Both the position numbers and the translations under genes were made by a program. The notes beneath the pieces are model-generated. The model worked only from the letters and a program-made list of their open reading frames with translations. It was not told where the DNA came from and did no database searches. Shown here piece after piece: positions 53,748 to 62,735 of a stretch of 64,000 nucleotides of DNA; the stretch's first letter is position 1; each line of letters opens with the position of its first letter. Source of the DNA: Fulvia fulva (lineage: Eukaryota; Ascomycota; Dothideomycetes; Mycosphaerellales; Mycosphaerellaceae); contig NC_063012.1 of the NCBI RefSeq assembly GCF_020509005.1, positions 11,222,001-11,286,000 on the forward strand, in the 5' to 3' direction.

Positions 53748-55777
53748 GTGTTATTTAACCGAAAGAGAAGAAGAGGAAGGACTTAGATTAATATTATAGT
53801 AGGCAGTAGATTAATAACGAGCGTACTATCGAATTCGATAAGGACGAGTTACTCGTACTACTTTATAGCTAGATTATTAAAGACAATATCCCCTATCATA
53901 AGGTCTAGACAGTACGCTTTAGACGACTACTTATCTACCTTTAAGAGCGCTATAAGTCCTATCTACCGTATTAAGTTACTACCGGCTTAATAATTGATAG
54001 AATCTATAATAAGACACTAGGCTATATCACGGAAGAATTGGCCTTATTATTAAGCAAGATTAGCTATAGCTTCGACTAATAGACTTCGAAGAATAAGCTC
54101 GTACTACTTAGGCTCGTTGCTCACTTTATTAATAAGGACGGTAAAGCTATAAAGATACTACTCGTATTACTACGATAGCGAGGTCGTTATTCTAGATATA
54201 ACATCTCCGAGACTATTAGCAATACGCTTATCTACTACGGCGTAGAGTATAAGATCGGTTACTTTATTACTAATAACGCTAGTAACAACCCGAAGGTAAT
54301 AGGCTTTATATCTACTAAGTACGGACTCGATAAGAAGTAGTGCTAGCTTTACTATACTAGTTATACCTTTAACCTTACTATATAAGCTACGCTCTTCGGT
54401 AAGTACGTAGGCAATATTACGTAGGGCTTTAAAGACGAGCTTGTTACTATTAAATCGGTTAAAGAGGCTAATCTACTACTATAGCGAAAGCGAGGGCGTA
54501 TCGGTAAGCTTCACTACGTGCTATATTTCATTAACTCGTCACCTTAGCGCCTAGAGCTATTAGATTAACTATAACTTAACCTTATCGCTCTAACGAAGCC
54601 GGATAGCGCTTAAGATATATACGGCATTATCTACGCTATCGAGACACGCTAGAATAGCTATTTCGATAGTACCGAGAGAGCCGCGTATCTAATACTAGCT
54701 ATCGACGAGTTTATACGCCGAGAAGTCGATAGCTAGTATAACTACCTACGCCGCTATATAGAGCGCTATATAGAGCCTAGTCGTAAACCTCCTTCGATCG
54801 TACGCGATGCCCTTACCGCTAACGATTAGACTGTTATTAAGCAATATATCGAGATCCTTCGGCCGTTAAAGGACGTAACGATAACTCTATAAGGTGATAC
54901 CGGCGGCAACTTTGGTATAATCTAGTAGGTACTACCTACTTTCGCTTACGTAATATAATACTTCGAAGAGCAGCGAGAGAGGTATCTACTTTAGCCACTA
55001 CGGCGTGCACTACCGCGGTCTCGAATGACGGCTAATATAATACTTGAACGAGTGTCGGATAAGGAGCTCGAGCTACCCTTAATCGTAGAGGGTCACTTCT
55101 CTATAGCGATCAACCTTACTTAGTAGAAGATAAGTGAATACCTTATACGATTAGACGACACGCCTATATACGTAGTAGTAGTCGTATTACACCTAAAGAT
55201 AAAGTGGCGTTAGCTTGAGCATAACGAAAGCGATGGCCGCTTCGGTCCTACTAATACGTAGATTATAGGCCGTAAGAAAGAGGTAACGAAGCTCTAGCTA
55301 ACCTATAAGCTAGTCACGATCAAGAAGAAGCAGCCGTAATAGTCCTTACACCTTACCGTCGGTAAGGGCTTCGTCGAAGATTACGAGAGCGACGAAGATT
55401 GCGCTTAACGAGGCCTCGATAAGATAGAGCAGTATATACGCCTACCGCGGTGCCCTGAAGCTAAGCTTACTATTACTGATTCACCTATCAAGTATTGGGT
55501 TGATAAGCTACCGTAATGGCCCAATCTAGCACGAATGGCGCTCGATATCTACTGCTACCCTACAATGAGTAATAAGCCGGAGCGACAGTTTAGTCAAGTA
55601 GGTGATATTCTTACACCGAAGCGAAGGCACATAGCAGCAAGCACTATCAACAACCTAATGACCTTGAAAAGCTGGTGTAAGCAAGGGGTGATAACGATTG
55701 AGAAAGAGCTGTTCAATAGGGTGAGAACTCCGGCAACAACACCTCCGACAGCAACACCAGTAACGACGACGATATAG
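53748..55777 (+). pseudogene. hAT transposase remnant, core and C-terminal dimerisation domain
   Basis: RIP-broken reading text with hAT core features (FDKDEL, ..IIKDNIPYHKV, LVAHFINKDGKAIK, GYFITNNASNNPKVIGF). The last 240 bp (55535-55777) are open and well preserved: LDIYCYPTMSNKPERQFS, then ILTPKRRHIAASTINNLMTL and SWCKQG, the hAT dimerisation motif. RIP density falls toward the 3' end. An alternative is that the open 3' piece was spared because related copies lack it. Confidence 0.85.
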
Positions 55778-55917
55778 GTCTTGGCACGTCACAAGTTGAG
55801 CAACCAAGGCAAGTCAGATGCTGTGTATTCACTTGCAAGGCAAGTTACGAGCTAGCAGGGTACAAACAATCAAGTCATTCACCTCATTTTTGACTCGTTT
55901 GTTTGTTGATCAGTCTG

Positions 55918-55925
55918 AGCACGAT
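55918..55925. repeat. hAT target site duplication, right copy (AGCACGAT)
   Basis: Identical to 39181-39188 and abutting the right TIR. Confidence 0.9.
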
Positions 55926-56027
55926 CCCATGCTCGAAGCTTTTCCCTATGGCCCCTTGGAGAAAACCAACCAAGTGTCATAAGGTGTCTGGTTGACTGCG
56001 CCATACACGCCAGAGTTGCTGTCGAGA
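55926..56027 (-). repeat. Family 1, copy 6: 5' part, beyond the hAT insertion
   Basis: The minus strand starts CTCGACAGCAACTCTGGCG, then TATGGCGCAGTCAACC. Joined over one AGCACGAT to 39124-39188 it gives a 167-nt element of normal length. Its CTCTGGC pairs with GCCAGAG in the other half. Confidence 0.7.
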
Positions 56028-56185
56028 ACTACTGGATTCCAAGCCGCCTATGGATGCAAGACAGTGCTGCATTGGACATGGAACAAAAAGATTTATCATT
56101 CGTGATGATAAGGGAGCAAAATTGAAGCCAGAGCTGAAGTCCATACTTGACATCATAAGCACAAATACGTAATGCGACGTCCCTG

Positions 56186-56337
56186 GGCAAAAAGAACAAC
56201 AGCACTGAATTGCATGGCTTCGAAGGCGGAAACCCTGCCCAGTACCGAGACCGGGATGCAGTAATCTCTGGATCTTAGTCTCGATAGCCAGTGGTACTTT
56301 GTTGACCGCGCCATACAGGCCAGAGCTGCTGTCGAAG
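56186..56337 (-). repeat. tRNA-like hairpin-ended element, family 1, copy 7
   Basis: The minus strand starts TTCGACAGCAGCTCTGGCC, then TGTATGGCGCGGTCAAC. It has GGGTTTCC in the middle as in copy 2 and ends CAGTGCTGTTGTTC then TTTTT. The start-end pairing is weaker in the inner part. Confidence 0.55.
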
Positions 56338-56838
56338 AGCATATAATCACAGGAAGTATATATAGCTCCATAGACCAGCTGATGGTATTTGACCAAACGA
56401 TGACCCCTTGCCGAACAAAAGGTCAGGGCAATGTTAGAAATAGTGGCGACTCTACACCGGAAGGCATGCTAGCCATCATGGCTAGTCTCGTGGGATGCGT
56501 TTCTAGAAACCATCCGGCCAATGCTGATTGTGTATGCCACTCAAGATGCTTTCATTACCAATGATCCTGCTTTCACGATATCTGCTAAGTGCCAGCGGCC
56601 ATGCATACCTTGCCATCCAGCTTCAAGCGGAGGTCAAGTCGAAGTGACAGTGATTTTCGGCCTGCACGTAGCGCAGCTGATAGTTGAGCTAGTGCTGGCT
56701 ATTCTGTCCTTGGTTGTCTTTGTGGCCGCTGACCTTTTGCTGGTTGAACAATGGTCCCTGAAGGCCGCTGAATTCATGTATCATTGAGCATCGCAAGAGC
56801 TGAAGCTCTATGTATCAACGCAAATCTAGCCCTCTTGA
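56338..56838. other. Spacer region, possible degenerate element
   Basis: No gene. CCATCCGGCCAATGCTGATTG near 56,511 resembles the 3' arm of the family 2 elements, but its 5' partner was not found. Confidence 0.35.
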
Positions 56839-56990
56839 CAATCAGCATTGGCTCCATGGTACGGCGGCTGACGATTCAAATCGGTCACAAAGCATAGCTC
56901 CTCTGCGATCATCTCTTCTCGAGCCATGCTGGCTTGGAGAGCGGTCGCTGCATTGGGGCTAACGATGGGGCCAATGTCGATTGTTTTGCC
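56839..56990 (+). repeat. tRNA-like hairpin-ended element, family 2, copy 1
   Basis: The plus strand starts CAATCAGCATTGGCTCCATG and ends GATGGGGCCAATGTCGATTG then TTTTGCC. The two arms pair over about 20 bp. TGGCTCCATGG is A-box-like. Confidence 0.55.
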
Positions 56991-57333
56991 TTCTATATTC
57001 CTGTGCCTGTACTTTTGCTTCTGTGTGCCTGCCGAAGGCATGTATCGCTCCTGGGAGCCCGGGTGTTCGAAACATTCATTCAAAAGTATGACAGTCAAAG
57101 ATGCATGCTATCATCAGCCGACAAGACGTCACGCCCCAATACTTTCGCCCGCAAGCTACTATACCATGATCGGGTTGCGTTCCAGTATCAGAGAACGTTG
57201 CGCCAATGTCTTTGTACCGATTCTTCAGCTGGATGAAGCCACAGTGGCAGTGTGCTCGTGCCGCAACTCGTGCTCGTTCCAATAGTGCTGGCTGCTAAAC
57301 TCACATATTGCAACTAAATGTCATCACTCGCGA

Positions 57334-57485
57334 CGATCAGCAGTGGCTCAATGGTATACTTGCCTGTAATGAAAGCCCTTGGCGCTGTTCCCAATCTCGA
57401 GACAAGATCCCACCTTCAAGCTATCATAGCTCGGGATGGGGTATCGATGCGAGAGAGCCATTGGGCCAGTGCTGGTTGTTTTGCC
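57334..57485 (+). repeat. tRNA-like hairpin-ended element, family 2, copy 2
   Basis: The plus strand starts CGATCAGCAGTGGCTCAATG (A box TGGCTCAATGG, a perfect consensus match) and ends CCATTGGGCCAGTGCTGGTTG then TTTTGCCC. The arms pair over about 20 bp. Start-to-start distance from copy 1 is 495 nt. Confidence 0.6.
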
Positions 57486-57521
57486 CATCCAAAGTCTTTC
57501 ATGGGCCCCCTTTACTCGATA

Positions 57522-57683
57522 GGGCAAAAAGAAACAGCGACCCTGGCCAGGCGGAGATCTGGTCCGGGACTTGAGAAGCGAACGCAACATGTATCGTTCG
57601 GGTCCTCTAGCAATGCAGCAGACTTTACAGCCAAACAATTCGTTGTTGGACTGCGCCATCCCGCCCATTTCCGCTGTCGAGAG
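57522..57683 (-). repeat. tRNA-like element, family 1, copy 8
   Basis: The minus strand starts CTCGACAGCGGAAATGGGC, then GGGATGGCGCAGTCCAAC, and ends CCAGGGTCGCTGTTTCTTTTT. ACAGCG pairs with CGCTGT; the inner stem is poor. Confidence 0.55.
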
Positions 57684-57827
57684 AAATGCATCCCAGAGGA
57701 CATAGAAGGCTTGACGGTAAGAATGAAGATAGGAATTGAGAAGGGAAGAGATGTACAGACCGGACGTAACAGCTAGGCGAGAGGTCGAATCAGGTACATA
57801 GGTTACTTATGTCGGCAGTCCTTCAGC

Positions 57828-57982
57828 GATCGGCGGTGGCTCAATGGTGCAGCTGCTGATAACCAAACATATTAGCCAAAGCTGATCTCTCCTTCTCCAA
57901 TTCTTGCCGGTTCAAGTCAACCAGTCTTGAGGCGGCGTGCCTGGCAGGAACATAATCATTGGCCAGCGTCGATACCTTTTTG
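57828..57982 (+). repeat. tRNA-like hairpin-ended element, family 2, copy 3
   Basis: The plus strand starts CGATCGGCGGTGGCTCAATG (A box), has CCGGTTCAAGTCAACC (a good B box) about 70 nt on, and ends CATTGGCCAGCGTCGATACC then TTTTT. Distance from copy 2 is 494 nt, nearly equal to the previous interval. Confidence 0.6.
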
Positions 57983-58633
57983 CTGAATTCCATCTTACAT
58001 CTCGCTTACCTGCCTCAAACATCGAATCCTACGTTGTCACCAGTAGTGACTTCGAATTTCATGTCATAGAATGTCCGCGTGCATATAATGGACGACTGCT
58101 CCACGAGGAATCCCGAGAGAAACAAGAGCAGAAGCAGAAAGTAACACGCAATAACGACTGTGAAGCCTCAATCTAGGAATACCAAAGGAAGGTTCGGATA
58201 ACGCTATTGCCTTTTGAGCTGTAGGACTCTATAGCAGCGAACGAACGGCAAAGGTTCCACAGTGTGTGTGTCACTGGTATGGGGAAGTGGGAGTGATGGA
58301 GAGTTCTGGGGGAGTGTTTCGACTGTGCAATTTCGTCGCGCTGGGCTGGGAGGTTGAAGATCTCGGTCGCAGTCTTACTCCGGCACAGGATCGTGCAATG
58401 GCATCGCGTGAGGGCATGTCGTTTCTTTTGCATGAACTGTTCGCATTTTGACGCTTGCTGCGCCGAGCTAGTACCTGGCGGAAGGACTCTCGTGATACGA
58501 CATAGCAAGACCAACCCCACCTCAGACCAACGCCATTCAGGATGCAGTCGTAGGGAGTCCCATTCGTGTCCTTCCCTGCCGCTCTTAACTGCTCGCTGTT
58601 CCCTCAAATTCCGTGTCGCATGTCGATGGTCGC
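57983..58633. other. Intergenic region, nothing recognised
   Basis: Lies between the last tRNA-like element and the 3' end of the S11 gene. Overlapping frames have no recognisable content. Confidence 0.45.
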
Positions 58634-59299
58634 TTAGAACTTGTTGAACTGCTTAACGGCTTTGCCGGTTCTTGGCAGGACGCGCAGAACGTTGAAGCGG
58701 ACCTAGACGAAGAATTAGTATGCCGAGTGGGGGGTGTTCGAGGTTTGGGATTGCGGCTCGTACAGTCTTGCTGAGCGGCCGGCATTGGCCAACAGTGACG
58801 ATGTCACCCTCGGACACACGGAAGGCAGGCGAAACGTGTGCGGCGAGATTCTTGTGGCGCTTCTCGTAACGGGAATACTTGGGGACGAAGTGAAGGTACT
58901 CGCGGCGGATGACGAGTGTGCGGTGCATCTTGACAGAGACGACGGTGCCAGTGAGGATACGGCCACGGATGGAGACGAGACCGGTGAATGGGCACTTCTT
59001 GTCTGTGGGCGGATCGTATCAGTGTCCATGTTCTTCACCTCGTCTTGGCATGCCTTCATCCCAAACGCCTATGTCTCCGATATGACCATCTCTTGCGCAT
59101 GCCTCTGGACACACATACCAATGTAGCTGCCCTCAATGGCGGTCTTTGGGGTCTTGAAGCCTAGACCGACGTCCTTGTACCATCTCCGGCCACCCTTTCC
59201 GACCTTTGGTGTCTTACGGCTCTTCACCTTCTGGTTGGTGAAGACGTGTGGCTGCTTCTGGAAAGCGCGCTCGCTCTGGACAGTCAATTCGGTCGCCAT
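58634..59299 (-). CDS. 40S ribosomal protein S11 (uS17)
   Basis: Small-subunit ribosomal protein of the cytosolic ribosome. Exons 59119-59299, 58764-59002 and 58634-58702, with introns of 116 nt (GTATGT...CACAG, phase 1) and 61 nt (GTACGA...TCTAG, phase 0), give 162 residues, close to the family norm. The protein starts [17 protein letters not shown] and shows [65 protein letters not shown], the [20 protein letters not shown] core of uS17 and a basic C-terminus ending in QFNKF. Ribosomal protein genes in fungi typically carry introns near the 5' end, as here. Confidence 0.96.
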
Positions 59300-59566
59300 G
59301 ATTGCGGAATGTGTGCAATCGGATTGTCGAAGTCGGCGGAGGAAGGGAGTGTCGTTGGGCGGTGGTCAGCGGCGCTGTTGTGCAGAGGTCGTGCCTGCCT
59401 CAAATTCGAGATGGTCCCTAGCGCCTGCCAAAATAATCTTGGCGAGTGTGTGCGATCCTGAGGCAGCAACGTCGGCAAGTCGGAAGAAGAAGTGCCGTGG
59501 CCGTGCACTTCGAACTTCAATGCGAACGACAGCGCGAGACCATAGCATTGATCATACATCGCCATC
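59300..59566. promoter_or_regulatory. Bidirectional promoter between S11 and mitochondrial bL36
   Basis: 267 bp separate two divergent ribosomal protein genes, one cytosolic and one mitochondrial. No specific site is identified. Confidence 0.5.
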
Positions 59567-59941
59567 ATGCTCGCCTCACGCCTCTCCCGACAGGTGCTAC
59601 AGCGCTCGATCGCCACACGTCCACGCATCGCCAGTACACGATATGCCGTCAACACCTCAGCAGCGAAACGACAGTGCAGCAGCCACACATGCAAGCACAT
59701 GATCGCGCAACAAGCACAACGGCCATCGATCGTGCAGGCAATGCAGAAGCTTGAGGTTGGAAGTGCGTCGAGGAGTAAGGTTGTCACAAAGCAGCAGATT
59801 CGAGGGATGAAGGTCAGGAGTAGTGTTAAGAAGCTATGCGATGGATGCAAGAGCGTCAGGAGGAAGGGAGGACGATACGTCTACATAATATGCAGCAAGA
59901 ATCCGAAGCATAAGCAGAGGTATGTTGACCATCTGGCTTGA
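59567..59941 (+). CDS. Mitochondrial large-subunit ribosomal protein bL36m
   Basis: 124 residues. The N-terminal roughly 85 residues are Arg/Ser/Ala rich with few acidic residues, a mitochondrial targeting sequence plus linker. The C-terminal 40 residues are bL36: [20 protein letters not shown], then [18 protein letters not shown]. The zinc ligands include the C-x2-C pair (CDGC), a later C and a final His. The fungal homologue is known as Rtc6. The single exon stops with TGA at 59939-59941. Translation in mitochondria is the expected role. Confidence 0.95.
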   Translation: MLASRLSRQVLQRSIATRPRIASTRYAVNTSAAKRQCSSHTCKHMIAQQAQRPSIVQAMQKLEVGSASRSKVVTKQQIRGMKVRSSVKKLCDGCKSVRRKGGRYVYIICSKNPKHKQRYVDHLA

Positions 59942-60319
59942 TGATGATGGACAGACAGATGCTGACCTGATGAATAGGCAAGGATGATGGCAATGCTCGA
60001 CTGGACATGTACAGATATGGGACTTGATGGCACAGCGAAGGCGTTACAGGAGGTGCTTCCGGACAGCAAGTACACATTACTTCTTCGGCACGTCGACTTG
60101 TGAATATGATGCAATGGAGTGGGCACGTTACTTTCATCATCTTACAGCGAGTGAATGCAACTTCAAGACCGCATGGTGCGTGCTGACGCACTGAAACACA
60201 TTACACTTTCTTCGTCGCATTCTCCAGCCACTACTCAATCGACTACGCGCATCATCTACAACTACCACCACGACCGCAACTCTCCACACGCACGAACCAC
60301 CGGCAGCCGTGTGCGCAAT
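59942..60319. other. Intergenic region
   Basis: 3' side of the bL36m gene and promoter of the first F-box-like gene; nothing further is seen. The frame of the next gene is open upstream to 60,155, but the text there is not protein-like. Confidence 0.45.
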
Positions 60320-61132
60320 ATGTCAGCTGCACAGCAAGTCTTCGATACCGCCGAGTTGCTCGAGATCATCATATGTCAATGCCCGCCGTACCAGATACAA
60401 GAGCTCAAGTCTGTTGCGCGAAGCTGGCGCGATATGATCAATAGTTCAAATGCGGTGCGGCGGTCGCGCGTTCTTCTGACGCTTTGTAGTGATGCCCCCG
60501 ACTACGATAACGACGACGTTCCACTCTGGGACGTCAACACCTTCTGCACATACTATGCGACTGACTGGGTGAGGCTCAACCCAGTGTTCGAGAAGGTGCA
60601 CTACGAGTTCGGACAGATGAGGATTGAGACAACATATTACGACATCACGATTGTCCTACCTTCATCATTGAGCCATTCATCGAGCCTCGAGGAATTCGTG
60701 ACCACACCACCAGTTGCCGCCATAACGCTTGGAACACGCTGCTGGAGCTCTGACAACGGGGAATGGCATGTCCCGGACAACGAGAACGCCTGTACGGCCT
60801 ACAACAAGGAGGGCCTGAAGGTCAAGGACATCTTGGCCGTCCGCGACGCTTTGATCGCAGCGCAACACACATCCAGTGACAACCAGCCACCCTCAGTGGA
60901 CACGATCGTGCAGGCCGGGTTCGAGATCGAGGGGACAAATGCTCAGGACAATACGCTCGAAGACAGAATGTTGCATGACTTGTACTTTCAAGGATTCTTG
61001 CCCAGATATCGCAAGGCTTCTGACATGCCAGGTACACGCTTCGAGAAGGCCAAGCAGAGGGACCGCGCTCTTGATTGGCATCCTTCCATGGACAGCCGGA
61101 AGGAACGGCTGTATTATGACAACGAGGACTAG
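60320..61132 (+). CDS. F-box-like domain protein, tandem paralogue 1
   Basis: 270 residues from the ATG at 60320 (MSAAQQVFDTAELLEIIICQ); the frame is open further upstream, but homology with the neighbour begins here. The N-terminal roughly 50 residues look like a fungal F-box (VFDTAELLEII, then QELKSVARSWRDMI), which would link targets to an SCF ubiquitin ligase. The rest has shared blocks with paralogue 2: YATDWVRLNPVF, YYDITIVLPS, TPPVAAIT, ENACTAYNKEGLKVKDILAV and YFQGFLPRYRK. No intron is needed, although paralogue 2 has one after the CPPYQ-equivalent site. The target-binding region is not a known repeat type. Confidence 0.78.
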   Translation: MSAAQQVFDTAELLEIIICQCPPYQIQELKSVARSWRDMINSSNAVRRSRVLLTLCSDAPDYDNDDVPLWDVNTFCTYYATDWVRLNPVFEKVHYEFGQMRIETTYYDITIVLPSSLSHSSSLEEFVTTPPVAAITLGTRCWSSDNGEWHVPDNENACTAYNKEGLKVKDILAVRDALIAAQHTSSDNQPPSVDTIVQAGFEIEGTNAQDNTLEDRMLHDLYFQGFLPRYRKASDMPGTRFEKAKQRDRALDWHPSMDSRKERLYYDNED

Positions 61133-61730
61133 CAGGACGACGACGATGAGGATGCTTGATCGTCGTGGCTTGAGGATGAGCTCTGCTATCTCCTAGTCAT
61201 CACAGTGTTACGAAGACTCGGAGATTTTGGGCATGAACGCGACACGCAGCGTCAATGGAGGACGGGAAGCTTGAATCGATGCACTCCATGAGCGCTATGT
61301 CCCGCTACTGCGAAGCTTCGGATTTGCCTCGTGGCACATTGGAGGTAGCCATGAAGCAACATGGTGCACTGGTCTGGTACAAGACTGTGGGAAATGGCAA
61401 GCGCAAGGCGAGGTGGTATGCAGGGCACTAAATGGGATACTGTGTAACGAGGCCTCACGGGAAGGAGACTGCTGTATCTTTGAGAAGTGGTGCAGGAATA
61501 TCAAGCAGCACGAAGGCTAGCACTAGGTATGCCATGCGCCTGCCAGAAGATGGCACTTTTAGGCTTCGGGTCTGTGATTAGATTCTTGTTCGCTCTTTCT
61601 TCTTACAGCTTCACTTTCGTTCTCACCAAACAATCTTGACGTCCACACTCACGCAACACTCGCAGGACACAGTTTCACGACACGCTCACTCCTCGTCTCC
61701 GATTGCGGTGCGCCACCACAAGACCACGCC
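61133..61730. other. Intergenic region between the F-box-like paralogues
   Basis: Promoter and 3' sequence; the 61,250-61,500 frames on the minus strand are not recognisable. Confidence 0.45.
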
Positions 61731-62621
61731 ATGAAGATCGCTGCACAAAAGGTGTTCGACGTGGCGGAGCTTCTGGAGATGATCTTGTGCCAATGCGAAC
61801 CGTACCAGGTCAGTTAGCGTGGAAGAGTTGTAATGATCTTCAGGTCTGACGGATGGCAGATACGTCGCTTCAAGCGTGTCTCACGCATATGGCGGGATAT
61901 GATCGCTGGCTCCAAGGCCGTGCAACAGACGCAAGTCCTCCACGCTTGTTGGCGCGAGCACCACGATGTTTATGTGAACAACGCAAATGACTTCTGGAAC
62001 TTCGTAGAGGCCGACGAGAACATCGCGATTTACACCTCAACAGACTGGGTTCGCGTCAACCCGGCTTTTCGACAGCTGTCAGCCGAGCTCAACCAATATG
62101 TAATCGACAGCTCGGCGTACCACATCACCATCGTCTTACCTACTGAAGGCATGCCGAGTCATAGCGATGAATATGTCACACATCCGCCTGTTGCACAGAT
62201 CACTATTAGCACCTACCGCTGGGACCCTGTCCTAGAAGCCTGGGACACCCACTGTAATGCCAATATCTGCACCGCTTACAACCCAACAGGCCTCAAAGTG
62301 AGCGATCTCATGGCAGCTCGTGATACAATGAGGTCTACGCAGTGGACTTGTTTCGGGCCAGATCCCCATCCGATCGACGTCATGGTACACGCAAGGCTAC
62401 AGATCCATGGATTCAACTCGAACTGCCATTCCCAGGAAGACACGGAGCTGGACAAGATGTACTTCCAGAGTTTTCTGCCACGATATCGCAAGCCTTACGA
62501 TGAAACGCGCTTCGATTTCGAGAAGATCAAGCATATGGACCGCAAGTTCGACTGGCACCTGTTCATGGAAGTGGACTCCGAGCTGGATACAAGTCATTAC
62601 ATGTGGGAGTTGTCAAGATGA
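61731..62621 (+). CDS. F-box-like domain protein, tandem paralogue 2
   Basis: Two exons, 61731-61808 and 61860-62621, with a 51-nt intron (GTCAGT...GGCAG, phase 0), 279 residues. The N-terminus AAQKVFDVAELLEMILCQCE and RRFKRVSRIWRDMI match the F-box-like head of paralogue 1. The body shares STDWVRVNPAF, AYHITIVLPT, HPPVAQITI, NICTAYNPTGLKVSDLMAA and YFQSFLPRYRKPYD. By eye the two are clearly diverged, so the duplication is old. The intron sits exactly after CEPYQ, where the neighbour has continuous coding sequence (CPPYQIQEL). Confidence 0.8.
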
Positions 62622-62735
62622 CCTGAAATCGCCTCACATGCTTCAAGTGGCGTAGCGGGGGATAGTCGACATCGCTGGAGAGTATTAGCGGGACATTGCC
62701 GATAGAGTCGCTCGCAGATACTGACTTGCATCGCA

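Larger units (their letters stand above)
39189..55917 (+). mobile_element. hAT family DNA transposon carrying two nested Gypsy elements
   Basis: The ends are 19-bp imperfect terminal inverted repeats: left CAGTCTGATCAACAAGCAA (39189-39207), right as its reverse complement with two mismatches (55899-55917), bordered by the 8-bp duplication AGCACGAT. Subterminal CAAGCAAG/CTTGC motifs repeat near both ends, as hAT transposases often require. Without the nested elements it is about 2.9 kb. The transposase reads left to right: BED-finger-like remnant, core, and a better preserved dimerisation domain near 55,535. The internal part is RIP-mutated with many TAG/TAA stops, so it is dead. Confidence 0.9.

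Noticed and set aside
37836..58000. CRISPR-like or simple satellite explanation for the spaced repeats
   Set aside because: Units are 150-195 nt, diverged, hairpin-ended and on a defined strand, with non-uniform spacers; this fits neither CRISPR (also not expected in fungi) nor a simple satellite.
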